DNA of 61,072 nucleotides from Vulcanimicrobiota bacterium (GTDB lineage Bacteria; Vulcanimicrobiota; Vulcanimicrobiia; Vulcanimicrobiales; Vulcanimicrobiaceae), in assembly GCA_013036105.1 (NCBI GenBank), contig JAAXCX010000014.1, forward strand, positions 1-61,072. The letters are read 5' to 3'. How positions within the stretch are numbered: the stretch's first letter is position 1; each line of letters begins with the position of its first letter. Both the position numbers and the translations under genes were made by a program. Of this stretch, positions 1 through 8,872 are shown in pieces. Below the pieces are notes generated by a model that was given only the letters and a program-made list of their open reading frames with translations, ran no database searches and was not told the DNA's origin.

Positions 1-183
1 CGGAGTGGTGCACGATGCTCGTTCCGGGAGTTAACGCGAAGATATTGCGCGCCGCGATGAAAGCGCGCCTCCGTATAACAAGCACGAAACTATTTGCAAG
101 CGACAATAACATTTCCGATCTAACTCGTTACATCGGAGGCGGTTCGTTAATGTTTTAGCAACAACTTCGAAACGCGCTTTTAG

Positions 184-189
184 TATAAT
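184..189 (+). promoter_or_regulatory. Possible -10 box ahead of the HNH remnant
   Basis: A perfect TATAAT lies 22 nt before the GTG at 212, inside an AT-richer stretch (about 60-400) that contrasts with the GC-rich surroundings. No convincing -35 hexamer is present at 16-18 nt spacing. A GAGGTG purine run just before the GTG could serve as ribosome-binding site. Bases 1-183 hold no gene that I can support. Confidence 0.35.
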
Positions 190-211
190 ACTTACAAAGC
201 GAGGTGTTGTT

Positions 212-645
212 GTGAAATATTGTAGATTGTGCAGCCGGGTATTACCAGTTTCAGAGTTTCCAATACGGTCCTTACTCACACCGGCGCCAAATGCCTATTG
301 TAAGCCTTGTCAACGCGAATATAGCAGAAGGCATTACGCGGCCAATAAACACAAACATAATAGCAGACGCCGCATTAATCAAAAACGTTACGTGGGAGGA
401 AATAGGCTGAAGCTTTTGCAGTATCTGGCAGAGAAGCCGTGCGTCGACTGCGGAGAAAACGATCCGGTCGTGCTCGACTTGGACCACGTACTCGGAGTCA
501 GGGAGTTTAATATCGGTGACGCCATATCGAGGCTGTCGTAAAAATTGCCCGGGAGCTACAGAAGTGCGAGGTAAGGTGCGCCAATTGCCACCGCAGGAAA
601 ACCGCTAAGCAGTTTCAATGGTTCAAGAGCAAGCACGGGGCGTAG
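212..645 (+). pseudogene. HNH endonuclease-like protein, frameshifted
   Basis: The first part (212-541, 109 codons) shows two CxxC knuckles (C4/C7 and C30/C33), then C77-x2-C80 and the DLDHV core (D91-H92) of small HNH nucleases. A stop at 539-541 interrupts it. The missing C-terminal half, with its CEVRC-ANCHRR pattern, continues in another frame from 541 to a TAG at 643-645. One lost base in a short A-run near 540 would explain this. The restored protein would be about 144 residues. Its stop codon sits inside the 5' acceptor region of tRNA-Pro, so gene and tRNA overlap. The low GC suggests transferred DNA. A sequencing error at the A-run is an alternative to true decay. Confidence 0.65.
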
Positions 646-712
646 CTCAGCCTGGTAGAGCGCTAACTTTGGGAGTTAGAGGCCGCTGGTTCGATCCCAG
701 TCGCCCCGACCA
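636..712 (+). tRNA. tRNA-Pro(TGG)
   Basis: Acceptor CGGGGCG (636-642) pairs with CGCCCCG (702-708), followed by discriminator A and an encoded CCA. The anticodon stem CTAAC/GTTAG encloses loop TTTGGGA, giving anticodon TGG. The T-arm GGTTCGATCC is canonical. The 5' end overlaps the tail of the HNH remnant. Confidence 0.95.
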
Positions 713-774
713 TAACGGCGGCCCGCGGGCAAGCAGCCTTCGGGCCGTGGTATTCTATTTCAGGCTCGGAGTAG

Positions 775-847
<73 letters not shown>

Positions 848-850
848 CGT

Positions 851-928
851 GGTGACTGTAGCTCAGCTGGTTAGAGCATCGGCCTGTGGCGCCGAGGGTC
901 GCGGGTTCGAACCCCGTCAGTCACCCCA
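851..928 (+). tRNA. tRNA-His(GTG)
   Basis: G851 is the extra G-1 of tRNA-His and faces discriminator C925. Acceptor GTGACTG (852-858) pairs with CAGTCAC (918-924), and CCA is encoded (926-928). Anticodon stem TCGGC/GCCGA encloses loop CTGTGGC, giving GTG. Confidence 0.95.
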
Positions 929-973
929 ATCCCCCAAAAGTAGGCAGCGCCGCCTTGGCAGAACGTACGCCAA

Positions 974-2638
974 GTGAGCAGCCTCCCGAATCTTGCGACC
1001 GTATTTGAAGGCGCGGCTTTCGGCATCGCGGTCCTCGACCTCGAGGGCGCAGTGCGAGATTCAAACGCCGCCTTCCGTAAGGCGTACGGCGAGAGCTCTG
1101 CCGACTTACTCCGCGATCACGAAGCGGACTTCGCATCGCTACTTCAAGGAAACCGCCCCCACCTAGAGTTCGAACAACAAGCGCGCACCGCAGCCGGCGA
1201 CGGCATGTGGACCGCATGCTCGCTCTCCCGCCTGAAGGACGAGCGCGGGAACGTCCGCGGCGCAATCTGCCTCATCCGCGACGTCACGCACGTCAAGGAG
1301 ACGGAGCAGCGCATGCTCCACGACATGACGCACGATCCGCTGACCGGCATGCCGAACCGGCTGCTCTTCGAATCGAAGTTGCGCGAGCAGCTCGCAGCCA
1401 CACCGACGTCAGCGCCGGCATCCTTCGGCGTGCTCATGCTCGACATCGACCACTTCCGGGAAATAAACGAAGGCTTCGGCCATGACGCGGGCGAGTTCGT
1501 CGTTTCGCAAATCGGGCAGCGATTAACAGCTGCAATGGGCGCGCACGATCTGATCGCGCGCGTCGGCACCGATCAATTCGCTATCCTTGCATGCTCGCAA
1601 GGCAACCCAAAACACGTCGAGACGACCACGCGCCATCTCTTCAGCGCGCTCGCAAAGCCGCTGACGATCGGCGCGAGGACAGTGTACGTCTCGGCTAGCG
1701 TCGGCGTCGCAATGGGTTCGCCGGCCTATCACCGAGCGGAAGATTTGGTGCGCGACGCGCAGATTGCCTCACGCTACGCCAAAGCCAGCGGCGGCAGCCG
1801 CACCGCGATCTTCGATACGAAGATGGCCAAGGGCGCGGAAGAGCGTCTCCAACTCTCCTCCGATATGCGCGCGGGACTCGAGCGCGGTCAGTTCTTTCTG
1901 CTCTTTCAACCAATTGTGCAGCTCGAAGACGGCGACTTCATCGGCTGCGAAGCACTGCTGCGTTGGCAACATCCGGTCGAAGGCATCATTTCGCCCGCGG
2001 AGTTTATTCCGCTCGCCGAGCAGCTCGGCTTATCCACGCAGATAGGAAGATTCGTAGCGCGGTTGGCGTGCCGGCAGCTGGCCGCTTGGCGCGACGAACG
2101 CGGCCTCGAGATTCACATGAACGTAAACGTTGCGTGGCCGGACCTGCTCGAGGCGGAGTTCGAACAAAGCCTGATCGCGGTCACGAGCGAGTTCAAGGTA
2201 AAGCCAGGTCAGCTGATGCTCGAAATCACCGAGAACATCGTGCTCAATCCGGACGGAAGAGCGACGCAAGTCGTCGAGCGATTGCGGCAGCACGGCTTCG
2301 GCGTTTGCATCGACGACTTCGGAACCGGGTATTCGTCGCTCCATTATCTGCAGCGTTTTCATATCGACGCCATGAAAATCGACCGCTCGTTCATTTGCGG
2401 CCCGGGAGAAGATATTGCCAGCGAGCCGATCGTTCGAGCGCTGATGACGCTGGCCGACGGCTTCCACGTACGCGTGGTTGCAGAAGGGATCGAAACCGAA
2501 AGACAGCGGCACGCGCTGCTCGCCGCCGGTTGCCGCTACGGGCAGGGCTTTCTTTTCTCCAGGCCGCGAACGGCCGAGGAGCTCGCCGCGGCATATCCGG
2601 CCGCCTTCGGCGCGCAGGCTCCTTGTCAAAGCGGGTAA
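974..2638 (+). CDS. PAS-GGDEF-EAL cyclic-di-GMP protein, probably a phosphodiesterase
   Basis: The 554-residue protein has a PAS-like sensor (about 1-115), a GGDEF domain (about 118-285) and an EAL domain (about 295-545). The diguanylate cyclase signature is degenerate: GTDQF at 198-202 in place of GGDEF, so cyclase activity is unlikely, though GTP binding could remain regulatory. The EAL domain keeps its expected catalytic patterns: EALLRW (326-331), an EITEN motif near 417-421, DDFGTGYSS (447-455) and MKIDRSF (467-473). It should therefore hydrolyse c-di-GMP. No membrane segment is visible, so it is predicted cytosolic. GTG start. It stands alone between two tRNA clusters, which gives no clue to its signal. 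Confidence 0.9.
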   Translation: MSSLPNLATVFEGAAFGIAVLDLEGAVRDSNAAFRKAYGESSADLLRDHEADFASLLQGNRPHLEFEQQARTAAGDGMWTACSLSRLKDERGNVRGAICLIRDVTHVKETEQRMLHDMTHDPLTGMPNRLLFESKLREQLAATPTSAPASFGVLMLDIDHFREINEGFGHDAGEFVVSQIGQRLTAAMGAHDLIARVGTDQFAILACSQGNPKHVETTTRHLFSALAKPLTIGARTVYVSASVGVAMGSPAYHRAEDLVRDAQIASRYAKASGGSRTAIFDTKMAKGAEERLQLSSDMRAGLERGQFFLLFQPIVQLEDGDFIGCEALLRWQHPVEGIISPAEFIPLAEQLGLSTQIGRFVARLACRQLAAWRDERGLEIHMNVNVAWPDLLEAEFEQSLIAVTSEFKVKPGQLMLEITENIVLNPDGRATQVVERLRQHGFGVCIDDFGTGYSSLHYLQRFHIDAMKIDRSFICGPGEDIASEPIVRALMTLADGFHVRVVAEGIETERQRHALLAAGCRYGQGFLFSRPRTAEELAAAYPAAFGAQAPCQSG

Positions 2639-2685
2639 ACCTCGCTACACTGCGACCTGGAGCTTGCAAAGAGCACGTCGAACGT

Positions 2686-2758
2686 GCGCCTCTAGCTCAG
2701 TCGGTAGAGCAGCGGCCTTTTAAGCCGTTGGTCCCGGGTTCGAGTCCCGGGGGGCGCA
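2686..2758 (+). tRNA. tRNA-Lys(TTT)
   Basis: Acceptor GCGCCTC (2686-2692) pairs with GGGGCGC (2751-2757) with one T-G wobble, discriminator A. Anticodon stem GCGGC/GCCGT encloses loop CTTTTAA, giving TTT. CCA is not encoded. Confidence 0.94.
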
Positions 2759-2765
2759 AAGGTTT

Positions 2766-2837
<72 letters not shown>

Positions 2838-2874
2838 AAAAGAAAAAGGCCCGAGAGCAAACGCTTTCGGGCCT
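2838..2874. terminator. Bidirectional intrinsic terminator
   Basis: Arms AGGCCCGAGAGC (2847-2858) and GCTTTCGGGCCT (2863-2874) form a 12-bp stem with one G-T pair and a 4-nt loop. On the minus strand it is followed by a T-rich run (complement of 2838-2847), so it ends the small gene at 2892-3104. On the plus strand it can stop the tRNA-Lys transcript, although the T-run there is weak. Confidence 0.8.
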
Positions 2875-2891
2875 CATACGTTTTCGCGTTA

Positions 2892-3104
2892 TTAGAGATC
2901 GCGTATCTCGCGTTTGGCTTTGTCGATACCCGCCTTCGCGTTGTCCTTCGTCTCGCTCACAACGGAATCGACTTTTTCTCCCGGAGTCATGACGTCGCCG
3001 AAGGCGTCGCGTTTAGCATGCTCCGCCTCAGCGCTTCCGCGGTGGAAACCTTCCTTCGCGGCGTCGCCGATGTCTTCGATGGTGCGTTTGATTTCGTTTC
3101 CCAT
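2892..3104 (-). CDS. Small charged protein of unknown function
   Basis: Translation from the ATG at 3104 (start MGNEIK) gives 70 residues, rich in Lys, Glu, Asp and Ala, without membrane segment or Cys. It is predicted helical and amphipathic, and looks superficially like small stress-induced proteins such as the CsbD class. I cannot claim membership. An upstream in-frame extension to 3221 is Arg-rich and looks non-coding, so the ATG is preferred. The gene lies 46 nt downstream of the HerA gene on the same strand and ends at a strong terminator. Confidence 0.6.
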   Translation of the reverse strand: MGNEIKRTIEDIGDAAKEGFHRGSAEAEHAKRDAFGDVMTPGEKVDSVVSETKDNAKAGIDKAKREIRDL

Positions 3105-3150
3105 GGAGTAGACGTACCCGGAGCGGCGCCGATACCAACGCGGCGCCCGC

Positions 3151-4740
3151 CTAGTGCGGCTGCTCCGCTTGGCGGCTCTGCAGGCGCCAGCGCCAGACCG
3201 CTTCGTCGCGGAACTCCGCATCGGCCGAGTCGCGCTGCCAGGCTTGCGAGAACTCCGCTGACAGGCTGCGCGGGCGGCGCTCCTCCGGCAGATCGGAGAA
3301 CCGCAGGCGCATCGTCAACGGGACACCTTCGCCCGATGCAATTGCCTGCTGGGTTGGCAGACCGGCGAGTGCATTCAGCATGCCGCGCGCTGCAAATGGA
3401 ATAACTTTTGCGACGAATTCCTGATCGAGCTCGTTGCCAAGACGCATCGCGAAAATCGTGCCGCACTGCGACAGAGCGTGGGCGGAGAGTTCGCTCGGAC
3501 GCTGGGAAATAAGCGCGAGCGATACGCCATACTTGCGTCCCTCTTTCGCTAGGCGCGTAATCGCACGCTGCGTCGCAGCGAAACCGACGCGTTCGTCTTC
3601 TGGGATGTAGCGATGCGCTTCTTCGCAAACCAAAAGCACCGGCGGCATGCGCTCGCGCTCCGACCAGACCGCGAAGTCGAACAGCACGCGGCAGAGCAGC
3701 GAAACAACAACATCGACGATTTCACCCGGCATACCCGACAGATCCACGATCGTCAGCGGCTTGCCGCGCACGGGAATGCGAAGCAGCCGTCCGACAACTT
3801 CCGAAAGCCGGTCTGGCGCATCGAACGTGTCGGTGAACATGAACTTGAATCGCGGATCGTTGCGCAGCGATTCGAATCGCTGCTTCAGCCGAAGATACGG
3901 CGCCGCGCTATCAGGCTTATCGAGCTTGCCCATGCGCTGGGCCAATATGTTTAAGAGATCTGCGGTCAAATAAGGGATCGGCGTATCGACGGTGATCGCA
4001 AACGGTAGCTGCTGACCCTTGGCGTACTCCATGCGCGCCGCGGTGATCACATCTTTGAGAATCATCGCTTGCGACTCTTGCTCTTGCTGGGTGCCGCCGC
4101 GGATCAAGACGCGGCTCGCTTCTTCGAAATCGAAAAGCCAAAACGGCAGCTGCAGATTGTCGGAGTTCACGCTCTCGGCGATATCTGGAAACGCTTGAGG
4201 ATATTCGTTATGCGGATCGAGCAAAATCACGTGCGCATTCGGATGCTTGTCCAGCATTGCGGAAAGAATCAACGTCAGCGCGCAAGACTTCCCTGCGCCG
4301 GTTGCGCCGAGCAGCGCGAAATGTTTTGCCAGTAGTTCGTTGACCATCAGGAACGCCGGCTGCGTTGAATCGTTGTAGAGCGTTCCGACTTGAATGCTCG
4401 AACGCGACTGCGGTATGTAGACCGTCTCCAAATCGGCGTTGCTCGCGCAAATAACCGGCGTTCCGGGCGCGGGATGGTTGGAGACGCCGCGCAAGAAGTG
4501 CGAGCCGCCGTACTCGGCGCGGAAAATTTCACCCAGCAGATCCACGACCAGAACGCGTCCGGTAGGAGACGCAGGCTCCAAGCGAACCGCCGCAACTGTT
4601 CCGACGACTTCGCCAACGGGGCCGTTCATGCTAACCATTGCGCCGACGCGAACCGAGCTCAATTCGCCGGGATCGGCGTCTAAGCTTGCCGTGATCTGCG
4701 AGCCGTCAACGGTCAGTACGCGCCCGAGTACCTCGTTCAT
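3151..4740 (-). CDS. HerA/FtsK-superfamily ATPase (DUF87 type)
   Basis: The 529-residue protein has an N-terminal beta-rich HAS-barrel-like domain (about 1-115) and then a P-loop ATPase. Walker A is GATGAGKS (145-152), Walker B runs into EEAH (373-376), and an SQRP pattern near 413 resembles the sensor region of HerA proteins. HerA forms hexameric DNA-pumping rings, normally paired with the nuclease NurA for end resection. No nurA is seen nearby, so its partner and role here (repair, phage defence or other) are open. ATG start. The next gene downstream on the strand is a 70-residue protein, and a membrane protein gene is divergent. Confidence 0.85.
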   Translation of the reverse strand: MNEVLGRVLTVDGSQITASLDADPGELSSVRVGAMVSMNGPVGEVVGTVAAVRLEPASPTGRVLVVDLLGEIFRAEYGGSHFLRGVSNHPAPGTPVICASNADLETVYIPQSRSSIQVGTLYNDSTQPAFLMVNELLAKHFALLGATGAGKSCALTLILSAMLDKHPNAHVILLDPHNEYPQAFPDIAESVNSDNLQLPFWLFDFEEASRVLIRGGTQQEQESQAMILKDVITAARMEYAKGQQLPFAITVDTPIPYLTADLLNILAQRMGKLDKPDSAAPYLRLKQRFESLRNDPRFKFMFTDTFDAPDRLSEVVGRLLRIPVRGKPLTIVDLSGMPGEIVDVVVSLLCRVLFDFAVWSERERMPPVLLVCEEAHRYIPEDERVGFAATQRAITRLAKEGRKYGVSLALISQRPSELSAHALSQCGTIFAMRLGNELDQEFVAKVIPFAARGMLNALAGLPTQQAIASGEGVPLTMRLRFSDLPEERRPRSLSAEFSQAWQRDSADAEFRDEAVWRWRLQSRQAEQPH

Positions 4741-4800
4741 CCATACAGGTTTTCGGCTTGCTTGCAGGCATCGCCTCGAAAAGTCCCGCAGAGCCTCGGC

Positions 4801-5337
4801 ATGAAGGCCTGGAAGCTGGACCTTTGGATTGCGCTAGCGGCGCTGATCGTGAGCGGGCTGACCGCATCGGCCGCCCTCTACCAAAGTAAAGTGTTCTCCG
4901 ATCAGTTGAGCGCGACGGTTTGGCCTTACCTGTCATTTAATGCTACCACCACACCGTCAACGTTCGCGTTAACGCTGGAGAACGACGGCGCCGGCCCGGC
5001 GATCATCGTCGGCGCGCAGCTGTTCGTCGACGGTACGCCGCAACCGTCGATGGCGCTCGCGCTCCAGCGACTGGCGGCGAGCATCCCCCAGCACGGACCG
5101 CTCAAGTACTCGACCACATCGGTCGGCCCCGGACAAGTGATCCGCGCCGGCGCGGCGGCTCAGGTTGTAAAGGTGAACACGCGCGACCTATCGAGGCTTG
5201 CCACAGCCTATCATCGCATAACGATGAACGTGTATTATTGTTCGCTGCTGAACCGCTGCTGGGTTGTAAAGCTCCATACTTCGGAGCGCCCGGCGGACGT
5301 AACGGGGCAGAGTTACCCACACACGGGCATTCAGTAG
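4801..5337 (+). CDS. Single-pass membrane protein, unknown function
   Basis: From the ATG at 4801 the protein has 178 residues. One hydrophobic segment (about 6-26) anchors it, with a beta-rich domain predicted outside. Two Cys residues lie close together (YYCSLLNRC) near residues 141-147. I recognise no family. A TTG at 4762 would add 13 residues, but the ATG just before the basic, Trp-containing N-terminus fits a membrane anchor better. It is divergent from the HerA gene and precedes tRNA-Leu. Confidence 0.55.
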   Translation: MKAWKLDLWIALAALIVSGLTASAALYQSKVFSDQLSATVWPYLSFNATTTPSTFALTLENDGAGPAIIVGAQLFVDGTPQPSMALALQRLAASIPQHGPLKYSTTSVGPGQVIRAGAAAQVVKVNTRDLSRLATAYHRITMNVYYCSLLNRCWVVKLHTSERPADVTGQSYPHTGIQ

Positions 5338-5343
5338 TACAAT
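5338..5343 (+). promoter_or_regulatory. Possible -10 box of tRNA-Leu
   Basis: TACAAT lies 12 nt before the tRNA-Leu 5' end, directly after the stop of the membrane protein gene. The best upstream hexamer (TTACCC, 5313-5318) is a poor -35 at 19-nt spacing. Confidence 0.3.
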
Positions 5344-5355
5344 ACCGGGCGGTAA

Positions 5356-5437
<82 letters not shown>

Positions 5438-5448
5438 CGCTCAACCGA

Positions 5449-5492
5449 TGTCCGCCACGCTTTGGGGGCATGTTTACAAAGCGTGGCGGACA
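5449..5492. repeat. Perfect 16-bp inverted repeat between tRNA genes
   Basis: Arms TGTCCGCCACGCTTTG (5449-5464) and its exact reverse complement (5477-5492) flank a 12-nt loop. It starts 11 nt after tRNA-Leu. No T-tract follows on either strand, so it is not a classical intrinsic terminator. It may be a processing hairpin, a protein-binding site or a mobile palindrome. Confidence 0.85.
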
Positions 5493-5557
5493 CGGCCATC
5501 GCTTAACAGGGCGCTAAACAGGCGTCGACCCTAGAGGTTAAGAATAGGGCGGGTCGC

Positions 5558-5629
5558 GCGGAAGTAGCTCAGTGGTAGAGCATCGCCTTGCCAAGGCGAG
5601 GGTCGCGAGTTCGAATCTCGTCTTCCGCT
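5558..5629 (+). tRNA. tRNA-Gly(GCC)
   Basis: Acceptor GCGGAAG (5558-5564) pairs with CTTCCGC (5622-5628), discriminator T. Anticodon stem TCGCC/GGCGA encloses TTGCCAA, giving GCC. The trigger factor gene begins 11 nt downstream, so the tRNA and tig may share a transcript. Confidence 0.95.
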
Positions 5630-5640
5630 AATTGTATTGT

Positions 5641-6945
5641 ATGACCGCAACACTCAACAAACTCTCTCCCACACAAGTCGAACTGCTCATTGCCATTTCG
5701 CCGGACGAAATGCGCGAGGCGGAAGATCGCGCGTTTCGCCGCTTGGTGAAAAAGGCGAAACTCCCGGGCTTCCGGCCGGGCAAAGCTCCGCGAAAAATCT
5801 TCGAGCAAGCCTACGGCGCGGAGACGATCTCACACGAAGCGATGGAAGACGTCGTGCCGACGGTTTACGCAAAAGCCGTGCGCGAGCACGACCTCGAACC
5901 GGTCGACCGTCCGCATATGGAATTGCTGCCAGGCGAAGAAGGCGCGCCGCCGCGCGTGAAAGCAGTCGTTGAGGTCCGGCCTGCGATTGATCTGAAGGAA
6001 TACAAAGGCTTGAAGCTGACCCGCACGCTCTCCGTCGTCACCGGCGAAGAAGTCGAACGCAGCCTACAGAGTCTAGCCCGCGAACGCGCGACGCTGGTTC
6101 CGGTGGATCGCGCGGCACAGCTCGGCGACGTGGTAACGGTCGACTATGAAGGCAAGATCGACGGAACGCCGTTCGAGGGGGGTTCTGCCAAAGGGCAGAC
6201 GACCGAACTGAACGAGGGGCGGTTCATTCCGGGATTTGCGACCGGGATCGCCGGCATGAGTGCCGGCGAAACGAAAGATATCGAGGCGCACTTTCCGGAG
6301 AACTATCAGCAAGAAGCGCTGGCCGGAAAGACGGCGGCCTTTACCATCACGCTGCACGAGGTCAAAGAGCTCGAACTTCCTCCGATCGATGACGAGCTGG
6401 CCAAAGCCGTTTCCGATCACCAGACTTTGGAAGAGCTGCGCGCCGACATCCGCAAGCGCTTAGAAGCCGTCGCGCAAGCGCGCGCTCAGCGAGAGCTCGG
6501 CGGACAGGCCGTGGAAGAGCTCGTGAAAGTGCATGACTTTCCGCTTCCGGCGATCTTGATCGAACGCGAGATCGAAAATATGCTGGGCGATACGGCCTCG
6601 ATGGCGGCGCGCATGGGGATCTCGCTCGACGACTATCTCAAGACCGCCAAGAAAACCGAAGAACAGCTGCGCGACGGGTTCCGGCCCGAGGCCGAACGGC
6701 GCGTAAAAGCAACGCTGGTTCTCGAGGCGATCGGCAAAGCCGAGAAAATCGCCGCGACTCCCGCCGATATTCAGGAAGAGCTCCGATCCCTTGCCCGCCA
6801 GTACGGGCAGCCTGTGGATAGAGTCCGCCAGGCCCTCGGAAACAACGTCCTTCCTTTAATGGAAGGCATCGTTCGCACCAAGACAGTCGACTTTCTGGTG
6901 GAGCACGCGAAGATAGAGGAAGCAACCTCGGCGCCTGCGTCGTAG
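5641..6945 (+). CDS. tig: Trigger factor, ribosome-bound chaperone and prolyl isomerase
   Basis: From ATG 5641 the protein has 434 residues, the usual length. The N-terminal ribosome-binding domain holds the GFRPGKAP signature (43-50), an FKBP-like PPIase domain spans about 150-240, and the helical chaperone C-terminus follows. It meets nascent chains at the ribosome exit tunnel. A TTG at 5632 is in frame but lies only 3 nt after tRNA-Gly, so the ATG is preferred. It precedes clpP and clpX by 11 nt, the conserved tig-clpP-clpX order. Confidence 0.96.
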   Translation: MTATLNKLSPTQVELLIAISPDEMREAEDRAFRRLVKKAKLPGFRPGKAPRKIFEQAYGAETISHEAMEDVVPTVYAKAVREHDLEPVDRPHMELLPGEEGAPPRVKAVVEVRPAIDLKEYKGLKLTRTLSVVTGEEVERSLQSLARERATLVPVDRAAQLGDVVTVDYEGKIDGTPFEGGSAKGQTTELNEGRFIPGFATGIAGMSAGETKDIEAHFPENYQQEALAGKTAAFTITLHEVKELELPPIDDELAKAVSDHQTLEELRADIRKRLEAVAQARAQRELGGQAVEELVKVHDFPLPAILIEREIENMLGDTASMAARMGISLDDYLKTAKKTEEQLRDGFRPEAERRVKATLVLEAIGKAEKIAATPADIQEELRSLARQYGQPVDRVRQALGNNVLPLMEGIVRTKTVDFLVEHAKIEEATSAPAS

Positions 6946-6956
6946 TTGAGAGCCAT

Positions 6957-7571
6957 ATGATAATGGCTCACCTGGTCCCCATGGTCGTCGAACAAAGTGC
7001 GCGGGGCGAACGTGCCTTCGATATCTACTCGCGCCTGCTCAAAGATCGCATCGTGTTTGTCGGTGGTCCGGTCGACGACCATTTGGCGAACCTCGTGATC
7101 GCGCAGCTGCTCTTCCTTGAAAAAGAAGATCCCGACAAAGACATCGACATGTACATCAACAGTCCGGGCGGCAGCGTGACGGCGGGACTCGCGATCTATG
7201 ACACGATGCGCTTCATTAAGCCCGACGTCGCGACGATCTGCTCCGGTATGGCGGCCTCGATGGGCTCCATTCTCCTCACCGGCGGGGCATCCGGAAAGCG
7301 GATGTCGCTGCCTCACTCCAAGATTTTGATTCACCAGCCCTGGGTCTCGCAGGTCGGCGGTCAAGCCACCGATATCGAGATTCACGCCCGGGACCTCATC
7401 GCCACCCGCCGCATGCTGGCGGGAATCTACGAGGAGACCACCAAGAAAGACGTCGAGCAGATTCTCAAGGACATCGAGCGGGATTACTATATGACGCCGC
7501 AAGAAGCCAAGGAGTACGGTATCATAGACACGATCATCCAGGATCGCTCGTCGCTGGCGACGCCGGCCTAA
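6957..7571 (+). CDS. clpP: ATP-dependent Clp protease proteolytic subunit
   Basis: The 204-residue serine peptidase forms the tetradecameric Clp chamber with ClpX. The catalytic triad is visible: Ser in GMAAS (S101), His in ILIHQP (H126) and Asp in ERDYYMT (D176). The N-terminus reaches SRLLKDRI without a long propeptide. A second ATG lies two codons in, so the start may be 6957 or 6963. It is 9 nt from clpX, which supports co-expression. Confidence 0.97.
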   Translation: MIMAHLVPMVVEQSARGERAFDIYSRLLKDRIVFVGGPVDDHLANLVIAQLLFLEKEDPDKDIDMYINSPGGSVTAGLAIYDTMRFIKPDVATICSGMAASMGSILLTGGASGKRMSLPHSKILIHQPWVSQVGGQATDIEIHARDLIATRRMLAGIYEETTKKDVEQILKDIERDYYMTPQEAKEYGIIDTIIQDRSSLATPA

Positions 7572-7580
7572 AGGGGACGC

Positions 7581-8840
<1,260 letters not shown>

Positions 8841-8872
8841 GGCGCAGCAACTCCGGCGACTAAAAGCGCCGA

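Noticed and set aside
31-279. 82-codon open frame on the minus strand at the window edge
   Set aside because: It crosses the HNH start and -10 box, has no ribosome-binding site, and shows no recognisable domain.
8841-8872. T-box leader for valS
   Set aside because: The gap is 32 nt, too short for a T-box, and no such motif is seen.
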